Of a stretch of 40,575 bases of DNA, positions 19,334 to 27,234 are shown in pieces. Position numbers and translations under genes: made by a program. Source of the DNA: Pseudonocardia autotrophica. GTDB taxonomy: Bacteria; Actinomycetota; Actinomycetes; Mycobacteriales; Pseudonocardiaceae. The notes under the pieces were generated by a model. That model was given only the letters and a program-made list of their open reading frames with translations, made no database searches and was not told the DNA's origin. Positions within the stretch are counted from its first letter, which is position 1; every line of letters starts with the position of its first letter. The stretch is taken from NCBI RefSeq assembly GCF_000717175.1, contig NZ_JNYD01000040.1:1-40575 (forward strand), given 5' to 3'.

Positions 19334-22300
19334 GTGCCCGACCCGCTCCCCACCACCTCGCCCGCCCCGGGCACCCGGCCCGCCGGCTGGCTGCGCCGGC
19401 TCACCCGCGAGTGCCTGCGGCACCGCCGGGTCACCGTCGGCGCGCTCGTCGCGTCGGTGTTCGGGGTGAGCCTCGACGCGGCGGGCCCGCTGCTCACCCG
19501 GGTCGCGGTCGACGACGCGGTGCGGGGCGTCACGGACGTGCTGCTGCCGATCGTGCTGGCGATCCTGGGGCTGGCGCTCGTCCGGTTCACCGCGTCGTTC
19601 CTGCGCCGCTACCTCGCCGGGCGGATGGCCCTCGACGTGCAGCACGACCTGCGCCGCCAGGTGTTCGCCGCCGTCCAGCGGCTCGACGGGCGGCGGCAGG
19701 ACGCGCTGCGCACCGGCCAGGTCGCCTCCCGCGCGATCACCGACCTCCAGCAGGTCCAGTCGCTGCTGTCGATGGTGCCGCTCACCGCCGGCACGGTCGC
19801 GCTCGTGATCGCCTCGGTGGCGGCCATGCTGTGGCTGTCCCCGCTGCTCACCGTGGTGTCGCTGATCATGCTGCCGCTGGCGGCGTACATCACCAGCCGC
19901 ACCCGGCGCTCGCTGTTCCCGGCCACGTGGTCGGCCCAGCAGCGCGCGGCGGACGTAGCGCAGCAGGTCGAGGAGACGGTCACGGGCGTCCGCGTGGTCA
20001 AGGGCTTCGGCCAGGAGACCCGCGAGGTCGGCACCCTGGAGGGGCTGGCCCGGCGCCTGTTCGGCGAGCGGATGCGCGCCGCGCGGATGACCGCCCGGCT
20101 CAACCCGGTGCTGCTCGCGCTGCCAACGCTCGGCCAGGTCGCGGTGATCGGCATCGGCGGGCTGATGGCGGTGCGCGGGTCGATCTCGCTCGGCACCTTC
20201 CTGGCCTTCACCACCTACGTCGCGCAGCTCGTGGGGCCGGCCCGGCTGGTCGGGTCGCTGGTCGTGAGCGCGCAGCTGGCCCGCGCCGGCGTCGAGCGGG
20301 TGTACGACCTCGTCGACGCGGAGCCGGACGTGCAGGACCCGCCCGCGCCCCGCGCGTTGCCGGCCGGCCCGGTCGGCGTGGAGCTCGACGCCGTGCGCTT
20401 CGGCTACGAGCCCGGCCGGCCGGTGCTCGACGGGGTGACCCTGCGTGCGGAGCCGGGGGAGACCCTGGCCGTGGTCGGCACCGCCGGCTCCGGCAAGTCC
20501 ACGGTCGCGCTGCTGCTGCCCCGCTTCTACGACCCCTGGGACGGGGCCGTGCGGATCGGCGGCGTCGACGTCCGGGAGCTGCGGCTGCGGGACCTGCGCG
20601 CCGAGCTGGGCGTGGTGTTCGAGGAGGCCTTCCTCTTCTCCGACACCATCCGCGCCAACATCGCCTACGGCCGGCCCGACGCCAGCGAGGAGGAGATCCG
20701 CGCCGCCGCGGCGGCCGCGCAGGTCGCCACGTTCGTCGAGGCGCTGCCCGAGGGCTACGACACGCAGGTCGGCGAACGCGGGCTCACGCTCTCCGGCGGG
20801 CAGCGGCAGCGGATCGCGCTGGCCCGGGCGCTGCTCACCGATCCCCGCGTCCTGGTGCTCGACGACGCGACCTCCGCCGTCGACACCGCCACCGAGTCCG
20901 CCATCCACGAGGCCCTGCGCGAGCTGACCGCCGGGCGGACCACGATCCTCGTCGCGCACCGGCGCTCCACCCTCGCCCTGGCCGACCGGATCGCGGTGCT
21001 CGACGCCGGCCGGGTCGTCGACGTCGGGACCGAGGAGGAGCTGCGGGGGCGCTGCGCGCTGTTCCGCGAGCTGCTGGCCACCGGCGCGCAGGCGCACGCC
21101 GACGAGGAGCCGGCCGAGGAGGCCGGGACCGTCGCGGAGCCCGAGGTCGCGCCCCTGCCGGCGGCCGCGCCGGCGGTGGCCGTGCCCGCCGGCGGAGTCA
21201 CGCCCGAGCTGTGGCCGGAGGCCGCCGCCGGCGAGGTGGAGTCCGACCGGGCCGTGCGGGCTGCGGCGGAGCAGGGCTCGGCGCGCGCCGGCGGCCCGCA
21301 GGCCCGCACCGGACCCGGCGCGTCGGGCATGGTCGGCGGGATCGCGGCGACCCCGGAGCTCCTCGACGCCGTCGCGAGGCTGAAACCCGCCGACGAGACC
21401 CCGCGCCTCGGCGGGATCGACCCTGCGGCGCCGGACCCCGGCTTCCGCCTCGCCCGCCTGCTGAGGCCGGTGCGCTGGACGCTCGCCCTCGGCATGTCCC
21501 TCGTGGCGCTCGACGCGCTGGCGACCCTGGCCTTCCCGTCGGTCGCCCGGTTCGCGGTCGACGGCGGCATCACGGCCGGGTCGACGCGGATCCTGCTGAT
21601 CGCCACCCTCATCGGGATCGGGATCGTGCTGGCCGACGCGCTGGTGGTCGCCGCGCAGACCGTGGTGACCGCGCGGGCCGGCGAGAGCCTGCTCTACCTG
21701 CTGCGCACCCGCAGCTACGCCCACCTGCAGCGGCTCGGGCTGGACTACTACGAGCGCGAGCTCTCCGGCCGGATCATGACCCGGATGACCACGGACGTCG
21801 ACGCGCTGTCGACGTTCCTGCAGACCGGGCTCGCCCAGGCCGTCGTCAGCCTGCTCACCCTGGTCGGCGTCGCGGTCGCGCTGCTGGTCACCGACGCCGA
21901 GCTCGCCCTGGTGGCGCTCGCGGTGCTGCCGGTCCTGCTGGTGGCCACCGTGGTGTTCCGGCGGCTGTCGTCGCGGGCGTACGCGGAGGCGCGGGAGCGG
22001 GTCAGCGTCGTCAACGCGGACATGCAGGAGAACGTGACCGGTGTCCGCGTCGCGCAGGCGTTCGTCCGGGAGGAGCGCAGCGCCGAGGCGTTCGGCGCCC
22101 GCAGCGACGCCTACCGGCGCACGCGCATCCGGGCACAGCGCTACATCGCGACGTACTTCCCGGGCGTCGCGTTCCTGTCCGACGTGGCGCAGGCCGCGGT
22201 GCTCGGGGTCGGTGCCGCGCGGGTGGCCGCGGGCGACCTCACGCCGGGTGTGCTCACGGCGTTCCTGCTCTACCTCGGGCTGTTCTTCTCCCCGGTGCAG

Positions 22301-23212
22301 CAGCTGTCCCAGGTGTTCGACGGCTACCAGCAGGCCCGCATCGGCCTGCTGCGCATCGCCGACCTGCTCCGCACCCCGACGTCGGTGCCGGCAGCGCCGG
22401 ACTCCGACGCCGCCGTCGTCCCGCAGCGGCTGCGGGGCGAGGTGGAGCTGCGCGGGATCACCTTCCGGTATCCGGGCGTCGAGCAGCCGGCGCTCGCCGA
22501 CGTCAACCTCCGCGTGCGGCCGGGCGAGACGATCGCGCTGGTCGGGGCCACGGGCGCGGGCAAGTCCACCATGGTCAAGCTGCTCGCCCGGTTCTACGAC
22601 GTCGGCGAGGGCGAGCTCCTGGTCGACGGGGTCGACGTCCGGCGCTATCCGCTCGAGGGCTACCGGCGCCGGCTGGGGTTCGTGCCGCAGGAGCCGCACC
22701 TGTTCACCGGGGACGTCGCGGCCAACATCGCCTACGGCCGCCCCGGCGCCACGCAGGCGGAGATCGAGGCCGCCGCCCGGGCCGTCGGTGCCCTGGAGAT
22801 GATCCGCGCGCTGCCCGGCGGGTTCCGGACCGCGGTGGGCGAGCGCGGGCAGGGACTGTCCGCCGGGCAGCGGCAGCTGGTCGCGCTGGCCCGCGCCGAG
22901 CTCGTCGACCCGGACGTGCTGATCTTCGACGAGGCCACCGCGGCGCTCGACCCCGCCACCGAGGCGGCGGTGCTGGCCGCCGGCGACCGGCTCACGGCAC
23001 GGCGCACCGCGTTCGTCGTGGCGCACCGGCTGGCCACGGCGGCGGCGTCGGACCGGATCGTCGTGCTGCACGCCGGGCGGATCGCCGAGGAGGGGCCGCA
23101 CGCCGAGCTGTTGGCGGCGGACGGGCGGTACGCCGCCCTGTGGCGGGCCGGCGAGCTGGAACCCGCGGCCGACGCGGAGACGGAGGATCTCTCGGCCGCC
23201 CGCTCGGCCTGA
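19334..23212 (+). CDS. Fused ABC exporter, TMD-NBD-TMD-NBD (Rv0194-like)
   Basis: The 1292-residue protein contains two complete half-transporters joined by an Ala/Glu/Pro-rich linker (about 590-700). NBD1 has Walker A GTAGSGKST at 382, signature LSGGQ and Walker B VLDDATSAVD, where the catalytic Glu is replaced by Asp (D511). NBD2 has Walker A GATGAGKST at 1071, signature LSAGQ and a normal FDEATAALD (E1200). The nucleotide sites are therefore unequal: one probably hydrolyses slowly, as in many heterodimeric exporters. Mycobacterium Rv0194 is a single-chain multidrug exporter of this layout, so drug or lipid export is likely. The start is supported by a -10 box for a leaderless mRNA. Confidence 0.92.
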   Translation: MPDPLPTTSPAPGTRPAGWLRRLTRECLRHRRVTVGALVASVFGVSLDAAGPLLTRVAVDDAVRGVTDVLLPIVLAILGLALVRFTASFLRRYLAGRMALDVQHDLRRQVFAAVQRLDGRRQDALRTGQVASRAITDLQQVQSLLSMVPLTAGTVALVIASVAAMLWLSPLLTVVSLIMLPLAAYITSRTRRSLFPATWSAQQRAADVAQQVEETVTGVRVVKGFGQETREVGTLEGLARRLFGERMRAARMTARLNPVLLALPTLGQVAVIGIGGLMAVRGSISLGTFLAFTTYVAQLVGPARLVGSLVVSAQLARAGVERVYDLVDAEPDVQDPPAPRALPAGPVGVELDAVRFGYEPGRPVLDGVTLRAEPGETLAVVGTAGSGKSTVALLLPRFYDPWDGAVRIGGVDVRELRLRDLRAELGVVFEEAFLFSDTIRANIAYGRPDASEEEIRAAAAAAQVATFVEALPEGYDTQVGERGLTLSGGQRQRIALARALLTDPRVLVLDDATSAVDTATESAIHEALRELTAGRTTILVAHRRSTLALADRIAVLDAGRVVDVGTEEELRGRCALFRELLATGAQAHADEEPAEEAGTVAEPEVAPLPAAAPAVAVPAGGVTPELWPEAAAGEVESDRAVRAAAEQGSARAGGPQARTGPGASGMVGGIAATPELLDAVARLKPADETPRLGGIDPAAPDPGFRLARLLRPVRWTLALGMSLVALDALATLAFPSVARFAVDGGITAGSTRILLIATLIGIGIVLADALVVAAQTVVTARAGESLLYLLRTRSYAHLQRLGLDYYERELSGRIMTRMTTDVDALSTFLQTGLAQAVVSLLTLVGVAVALLVTDAELALVALAVLPVLLVATVVFRRLSSRAYAEARERVSVVNADMQENVTGVRVAQAFVREERSAEAFGARSDAYRRTRIRAQRYIATYFPGVAFLSDVAQAAVLGVGAARVAAGDLTPGVLTAFLLYLGLFFSPVQQLSQVFDGYQQARIGLLRIADLLRTPTSVPAAPDSDAAVVPQRLRGEVELRGITFRYPGVEQPALADVNLRVRPGETIALVGATGAGKSTMVKLLARFYDVGEGELLVDGVDVRRYPLEGYRRRLGFVPQEPHLFTGDVAANIAYGRPGATQAEIEAAARAVGALEMIRALPGGFRTAVGERGQGLSAGQRQLVALARAELVDPDVLIFDEATAALDPATEAAVLAAGDRLTARRTAFVVAHRLATAAASDRIVVLHAGRIAEEGPHAELLAADGRYAALWRAGELEPAADAETEDLSAARSA

Positions 23213-23348
23213 GCCTCCGGGGTCGCCCGAGCTGAGTGCTCCCCGCCCGGACGCCGACGTGCGCACCCGGGCGTAACGGGCGGCCCCTCGCCGTCCGATT
23301 TCTCCTGTGGGTGGGCTCCGCTGCGCCGTCCGTACGTAGTTCTGCCGG

Positions 23349-23374
23349 ATTCCTGCCCGAAATCGGGCAGGAAT
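23349..23374. promoter_or_regulatory. Perfect 26-bp palindrome upstream of the 23412 gene
   Basis: Arms ATTCCTGCCCGA and TCGGGCAGGAAT (12 bp each) flank an AA centre. It begins 137 nt after the exporter stop and ends 37 nt before the next GTG. A two-base centre is too short for an RNA loop without melting pairs, and no T-run follows, so an operator for a dimeric repressor is more likely than a terminator. Confidence 0.6.
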
Positions 23375-23411
23375 TTGGCGAAGTGGGGGGTGATCGGGCA
23401 CAGTTCGATCC

Positions 23412-23717
23412 GTGCACACCGCCCCGGACCGTCCGACGCACCCCGATGCGTTCGCCGGTCCGCACCCGGACCTGGTGCGTCACCTGGTCCGCAGCACCGC
23501 GCTCGACCCGGGCGAGGCCGCCCGTGTCGTCGACGAGGTGCTCGCCTACTTCGCGGAGCCGACCGAGGACTTCGTGCGGCGGCGGCACGCGGAGCTCCGC
23601 ACCCGCGGGCTCCGCAACGACCGGATCTTCACCGTGATCCGGGACGAGCTCGACGCGCGACGCGTGGTGCCCCCGCCGCTGTCCGCGCGTCAGCTCCGGC
23701 GACTGGTCTACGGCTGA
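23412..23717 (+). CDS. Conserved short protein ending RQLRRLVYG, unknown function
   Basis: The 101-residue protein is helical and basic. Its C-terminal half FVRRRHAELRTRGLRNDRI followed by IRDEL, PPLSARQLRRLVYG is a pattern I recognise from many short bacterial proteins of unknown role (RR-H-x-E-L, G-x-x-N-x-x-I, S-x-RQ-x-RR-x-x-YG). It has no Cys and no membrane helix; the basic C-terminus could bind nucleic acid. It precedes glmS by 94 nt, which contain a two-copy tandem repeat. The GTG start at 23412 follows a perfect palindrome, which may control it. Confidence 0.65.
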   Translation: MHTAPDRPTHPDAFAGPHPDLVRHLVRSTALDPGEAARVVDEVLAYFAEPTEDFVRRRHAELRTRGLRNDRIFTVIRDELDARRVVPPPLSARQLRRLVYG

Positions 23718-23778
23718 GCGGGAGCTCGCGGAGCGAGCATCGGCACCGAGCGGAGCTCGCGGACGAGCATCAGCACCG
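23717..23778 (+). repeat. Two-copy tandem repeat before glmS
   Basis: The 32-nt unit at 23717-23748 and the 30-nt unit at 23749-23778 share GAGCTCGCGGA, CGAGCATC and GCACCG, differing by two single-base gaps and one substitution. It lies directly after the stop of the preceding gene and ends 33 nt before the glmS start. Each unit has some internal symmetry (GAGCTC). No function is known. Confidence 0.6.
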
Positions 23779-23811
23779 ACCGGCGCCGGCGACAAGCGAG
23801 GAGGAACACCG

Positions 23812-25650
23812 ATGTGCGGCATCGTGGGATACGTGGGCGCGCAGGACGCGGCGCCGATCCTGATCGAGGGCCTCAACCGGCTCGAGTACCGCGGCTACGA
23901 CTCGGCCGGGATCGCCGTGATCCAGCGCGGCCAGCTGAAGGTGCGCAAGGTCAGCGGCCGGGTCGCCGACCTGCAGGCGGACCTGCCCGCGCGGTTCAAG
24001 GGCGCGCCCGGCATCGGGCACACGCGCTGGGCCACGCACGGTGAGCCCACCGTCGACAACGCCCACCCGCACGTCGACAGCGCCGGGCGGATCGCCGTGG
24101 TGCACAACGGGATCATCGAGAACGCCGAGGAGCTGCGGGCCAAGCTGCAGGCCGACGGCGTCGAGTTCGTCTCGCAGACGGACACCGAGACCGTCGCGCA
24201 CCTCGTCGCCGCCGCCTTCGCGACCGGCGGGGCGGAGGACCTCGAGCAGGCCGTCTGCATCGCGCTGCGCCAGGCCGTCGGCGCCTACGGGATCGCCGTC
24301 GTCGACACCGAGCACCCCGACCGGATCGTCGTCGCCCGCAACGGCTCGCCCGTGCTGCTCGGCATCGGCGAGAAGGAGATGTTCGTCGCGAGCGACGTCG
24401 CGGCGCTGGTCGGGCACACCCGCCAGGTCGTCTACCTCGACGACGGCGAGCTCGCCACCATCACCGCCGGGGGCTACCGGACCTTCACCCTCGACGCCCG
24501 CTCCACCGCCAAGACCCCGTCGGAGGTGGACTGGGACGTGGTCGGCGCCGAGATCGGCGACCACGCGCACTTCCTGGTCAAGGAGATCGGCGAGCAGCCG
24601 CGCTCGATCGAGCGGGCGATCCGCGGGCGCATCGACGAGCGCTTCAACACCGCGCACCTCGGCGGGCTCAACCTGACCGTGCGCGAGGCGCGCGAGTTCC
24701 GCCGCGTCAAGATCCTCGGCTGCGGGTCCGCCTGCTACGCCGGCGACCTCGGCGCCCAGCTCATCGAGGATCTCGCCCGGATGCCCGCGACGTCGGAGTC
24801 GGCGTCGGAGTTCCGGTACCGCAACCCGGTCGTCGAGCCGGACACCCTGTACGTCGCGGTCAGCCAGTCCGGCGAGACCGTCGACACCCTCGCCGCGGTG
24901 CAGGAGCTGCAGCGCAAGGGCGGCCGGGTGATCGGCATCGTCAACGTCGTGGGGTCGACGATCGCGCGCCAGGTCGACGGCGGCATCTACATCCACGCCG
25001 GCCCGGAGATGTCGGTCGCGGCGACCAAGTCCTTCACCTCGACGGTCGTGGCGTTCGCGCTGCTCGCCGTGCACCTGGGCCGCATGCGCGACCTCGCGCC
25101 GACCGAGGGCCGCCGGGTCCTCGACGGCCTCGTCGCCCTGCCCGGCCAGATCGAGGAGATCCTCGACGCGGAGAAGCGCACCGGCACGATCGAGGCGGTC
25201 GCCCGGGAGGTCGCGCAGCACCACAGCGTGCTGTTCATCGGCCGCCGCCGCGGCTGGCCGGTGGCCAAGGAGGGCGCGCAGAAGCTCAAGGAGGTCTCCT
25301 ACGTGCACGCGGAGGCCTACGCCAGCGCCGAGCTCAAGCACGGCCCGCTCGCCCTGGTCAGCCCGGAGCTGCCGACCGTGGCCTGCGTGCCGGACGACGA
25401 CCTGTACGAGAAGAACGTCTCCACCCTCGCCGAGATCCGCGCCCGCAAGGGCCCGGTCGTCGCGCTGGCGCACCGCGAGCTCCCGGCCGAGCTCGCCGAC
25501 CGCACCATCGTGATCCCGCGCGGCGAGCCCGAGCTGGACCCGATCCTGATGTCGGTGCCGCTGCAGCTCCTGGCCTACCACGCCGCGGTGGCGCTGGAGC
25601 GCGACGTCGACCGCCCGCGCAACCTCGCGAAGTCCGTGACGGTGGAGTAG
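23812..25650 (+). CDS. glmS: Glutamine-fructose-6-phosphate aminotransferase (isomerising)
   Basis: The 612-residue enzyme makes glucosamine-6-phosphate for peptidoglycan and other amino sugars. The N-terminal class II glutaminase starts MCGIVGYVG with nucleophile Cys2 exposed after Met removal, followed by NRLEYRGYDSAGIAV and the HTRWATHG loop. Two SIS isomerase domains follow (CGSACYAGDL, SQSGETVDT, then KELKEV-like EVSYVHAEAYASAELKHG), and the protein ends in the conserved PRNLAKSVTVE. Length and motifs are standard. The ribosome binding site GAGGAGG lies 8 nt before the ATG. A strong bidirectional terminator follows the stop by 19 nt. Confidence 0.97.
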   Translation: MCGIVGYVGAQDAAPILIEGLNRLEYRGYDSAGIAVIQRGQLKVRKVSGRVADLQADLPARFKGAPGIGHTRWATHGEPTVDNAHPHVDSAGRIAVVHNGIIENAEELRAKLQADGVEFVSQTDTETVAHLVAAAFATGGAEDLEQAVCIALRQAVGAYGIAVVDTEHPDRIVVARNGSPVLLGIGEKEMFVASDVAALVGHTRQVVYLDDGELATITAGGYRTFTLDARSTAKTPSEVDWDVVGAEIGDHAHFLVKEIGEQPRSIERAIRGRIDERFNTAHLGGLNLTVREAREFRRVKILGCGSACYAGDLGAQLIEDLARMPATSESASEFRYRNPVVEPDTLYVAVSQSGETVDTLAAVQELQRKGGRVIGIVNVVGSTIARQVDGGIYIHAGPEMSVAATKSFTSTVVAFALLAVHLGRMRDLAPTEGRRVLDGLVALPGQIEEILDAEKRTGTIEAVAREVAQHHSVLFIGRRRGWPVAKEGAQKLKEVSYVHAEAYASAELKHGPLALVSPELPTVACVPDDDLYEKNVSTLAEIRARKGPVVALAHRELPAELADRTIVIPRGEPELDPILMSVPLQLLAYHAAVALERDVDRPRNLAKSVTVE

Positions 25651-25669
25651 ATCCTCGCCTTCACGCGCC

Positions 25670-25702
25670 GTGCGCCCCGCCCGTTCTCCGGGCGGGGCGC
25701 AC
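25670..25702. terminator. Bidirectional stem-loop terminator between convergent genes
   Basis: Arms GTGCGCCCCGCCCG (25670-25683) and CGGGCGGGGCGCAC (25689-25702) form a perfect 14-bp GC stem with a five-base TTCTC loop. It sits between the convergent glmS and Clp-N genes. There is no T-run, as is usual for high-GC actinobacteria. Confidence 0.75.
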
Positions 25703-25718
25703 TGCTGTGGTCCGACCT

Positions 25719-26372
25719 TCAGGAGGCGGTGCCGCGCTCCAGCCGGGTCAGCCGCGAGCGGATGTCCTCGAGGATCGTCCGGACGGGCGCGGACAGCCCC
25801 GACGCCGCCTGCTGGCTGCGCGTGAACGCCACGCCCGCGACCGCGGACGAGACCGCGAGTCTGAGCTTGTCCGGGTCGGCGCCGGTGGAGACCAGGGCGC
25901 GGCGGACGGCGTCGTCCTCCGGGCCGGCGGCCAGGCCGAGCAGCAGGTGCTCGCAGCCGATGTAGTTGTGCTCGAGGCGGAGCGCCTCGGTGGTGGCGCG
26001 CTCGAGCGCGGCGGCCAGGTCGGTGCCCTCGCCCAGCCCGCGGGACTCGGCGAGGACGTCCGGCGGCTCGACGTCGAGCGTCGCGAGCACCGTCAGCGCG
26101 AGGTTCCCGCCCTCCTCGACGACGGCCGCGAGGAGGTCGACCGTGCTCGGCCGGTCCGCCTCCAGCGCGGTCCGCACCGCGGTCCGCGCCCGCGCGGTGA
26201 ACCTGTTCCAGCCCGGCGTTCCGCTCATGTCCGCTCCTCCGGCAGGGGGAGCGCCACCGGCCGCCGTGACCGCCTCCGCCAGGGCCTGCTGGCACACCGA
26301 CGACACGGGGATCCCGGCCTCCTTCACGGCGGCGGCCAGGTCGTCGGGCAGATAGACGTTGATCTTCGGCAC
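25719..26372 (-). CDS. Ribbon-helix-helix plus Clp N-domain protein, probable autoregulator
   Basis: From the GTG at 26372 the 217-residue protein begins MPKINVYLPDDLAAAVKEAG and continues to VSSVCQQALAEAV, a ribbon-helix-helix DNA-binding module. After a Gly/Ala/Pro linker come two Clp repeat segments (NRFTARARTAVRTALEA and EALRLEHNYIGCEHLLLGL), as found at the N-terminus of ClpA/ClpC, but no AAA+ ATPase domain follows. The longer open frame upstream would translate through the operator, and GGGAG lies six bases before the GTG, so the shorter start is chosen. A 20-bp palindrome lies 14 nt upstream, fitting autorepression. Clp-N domains bind adaptors or substrates, so this may sense protein stress; that is inferred. 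Confidence 0.8.
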   Translation of the reverse strand: MPKINVYLPDDLAAAVKEAGIPVSSVCQQALAEAVTAAGGAPPAGGADMSGTPGWNRFTARARTAVRTALEADRPSTVDLLAAVVEEGGNLALTVLATLDVEPPDVLAESRGLGEGTDLAAALERATTEALRLEHNYIGCEHLLLGLAAGPEDDAVRRALVSTGADPDKLRLAVSSAVAGVAFTRSQQAASGLSAPVRTILEDIRSRLTRLERGTAS

Positions 26373-26385
26373 GAGCTGCTCCCTG

Positions 26386-26414
26386 AGTGGGGTTATAACC
26401 CCACTTATAACCCC
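26386..26414. promoter_or_regulatory. Palindrome plus extra half-site: operator of the RHH/Clp-N gene
   Basis: AGTGGGGTTATAACCCCACT (26386-26405) is a perfect 20-bp palindrome. A third half-site TTATAACCCC follows at 26405-26414, repeating the one at 26393-26402 with a 12-bp step. The TATAAC units could also serve as the -10 box. Direct and inverted half-sites suit cooperative RHH binding. Confidence 0.7.
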
Positions 26415-26550
26415 TTCGCTCGACGCCGGCAAGGCTCGAGCGAGGCGGTGATCGTCGTCCATGACCGAAGTCGGCCATATCCGGCGGTCAACGGTCACAG
26501 ACGGCGATCATGACAGGGAAGCTGCCGAAGACCGACGCGCGAACGAGTCC

Positions 26551-27234
26551 TCAGGCGGCGCGGCGGGGGCCGGCGAGCCAGGGTGTCGTCGGGCCTGCGA
26601 GGGGGGTGCTCATGGGGATGTGGGGGTGGCCGACATAGGGCTCGACCGGGCCGTCGGTGGTCCAGCCGAGGCGGTGGAAGAAGCGCTCGTTGGGCAGCTG
26701 GACGTGGGCGCGCATCCGCAGGCCGTCGCGGGCGCCGGCGGTCTCGACGGCGAAGCGGACCAGCGGGCCGCCGATCGCGGCGGAGCGGAACTCGGGCAGG
26801 ACGGCGAGGCGGTCGCCGAGCCACTCGCCGGGGCGGCCGGTCGGGTAGAGGCGGACCGTGCCGGCGGGGCGGCCGAGGTGGGTGGCGAGGACGTGGACGA
26901 CGTCCTCGCGGGTGTCGTGCGCGTCGAGGTCGGAGTCCTCGAACACGCCCTGCTCCTCGACGAACACCGCGTGCCGGATCGCGAGGTGCGCGGCCCGGGC
27001 TGCCGGGTCGGTGGCCGGGCGGCAGGCGACCGGGTCGACGCCGACCAGCACGTTGACCGCCCGCACGGGCCGGATCCGGGCCGGACGCACCGTGCCGGCG
27101 GGCCGCGGGTCGCCGGGCCCCGGGTCGCCGAGCCGCGCGTCGCCGGGGCGCGGGGCACCGAGCCCCGGGTTGTCGGGCCGACCGACGGCGTGGGGCGCCG
27201 GAAACCCGGCCCGTTCCGGCATCACGGCGGTCAT
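26551..27234 (-). CDS. MSMEG_0567/Sll0786-type nitrogen-starvation N-acetyltransferase
   Basis: The 227-residue protein has a Pro/Gly/Asp-rich N-terminal extension of about 55 residues followed by a GNAT fold: AIRHAVFVEEQGVFEDSDLDAHD, ATHLGRPAGTVRLYPTG, LAVLPEFRSAAIGGPLVRFA and VQLPNERFFHRLGW. The order and the ERFFHRLGW ending match the MSMEG_0567/Sll0786 family of the nitrilase-linked (Nit1C) clusters. Substrate unknown. The ATG at 27234 overlaps the stop of the radical SAM gene (ATGA), so both are made together. The N-terminal extension reads as low-complexity repeats of PGD/GDP and may be disordered. Confidence 0.8.
   Translation of the reverse strand: MTAVMPERAGFPAPHAVGRPDNPGLGAPRPGDARLGDPGPGDPRPAGTVRPARIRPVRAVNVLVGVDPVACRPATDPAARAAHLAIRHAVFVEEQGVFEDSDLDAHDTREDVVHVLATHLGRPAGTVRLYPTGRPGEWLGDRLAVLPEFRSAAIGGPLVRFAVETAGARDGLRMRAHVQLPNERFFHRLGWTTDGPVEPYVGHPHIPMSTPLAGPTTPWLAGPRRAA

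Noticed and set aside
19052..23419. Long open frame antisense to the fused ABC exporter (1455 codons)
   Set aside because: Same artefact; the opposite strand encodes a full four-domain transporter with all motifs.
23718..23811. glmS ribozyme or riboswitch
   Set aside because: Only a short tandem repeat is present; no glmS ribozyme core is visible and that element is typical of Firmicutes.
23770..26478. Long open frame antisense to glmS
   Set aside because: Composition is V/D/R/H-rich without any domain, while the plus strand encodes complete GlmS.
26373..26498. N-terminal extension of the RHH/Clp-N protein
   Set aside because: It would be translated across the palindromic operator, has no relation to the family N-terminus, and the GTG at 26372 has a good ribosome binding site.
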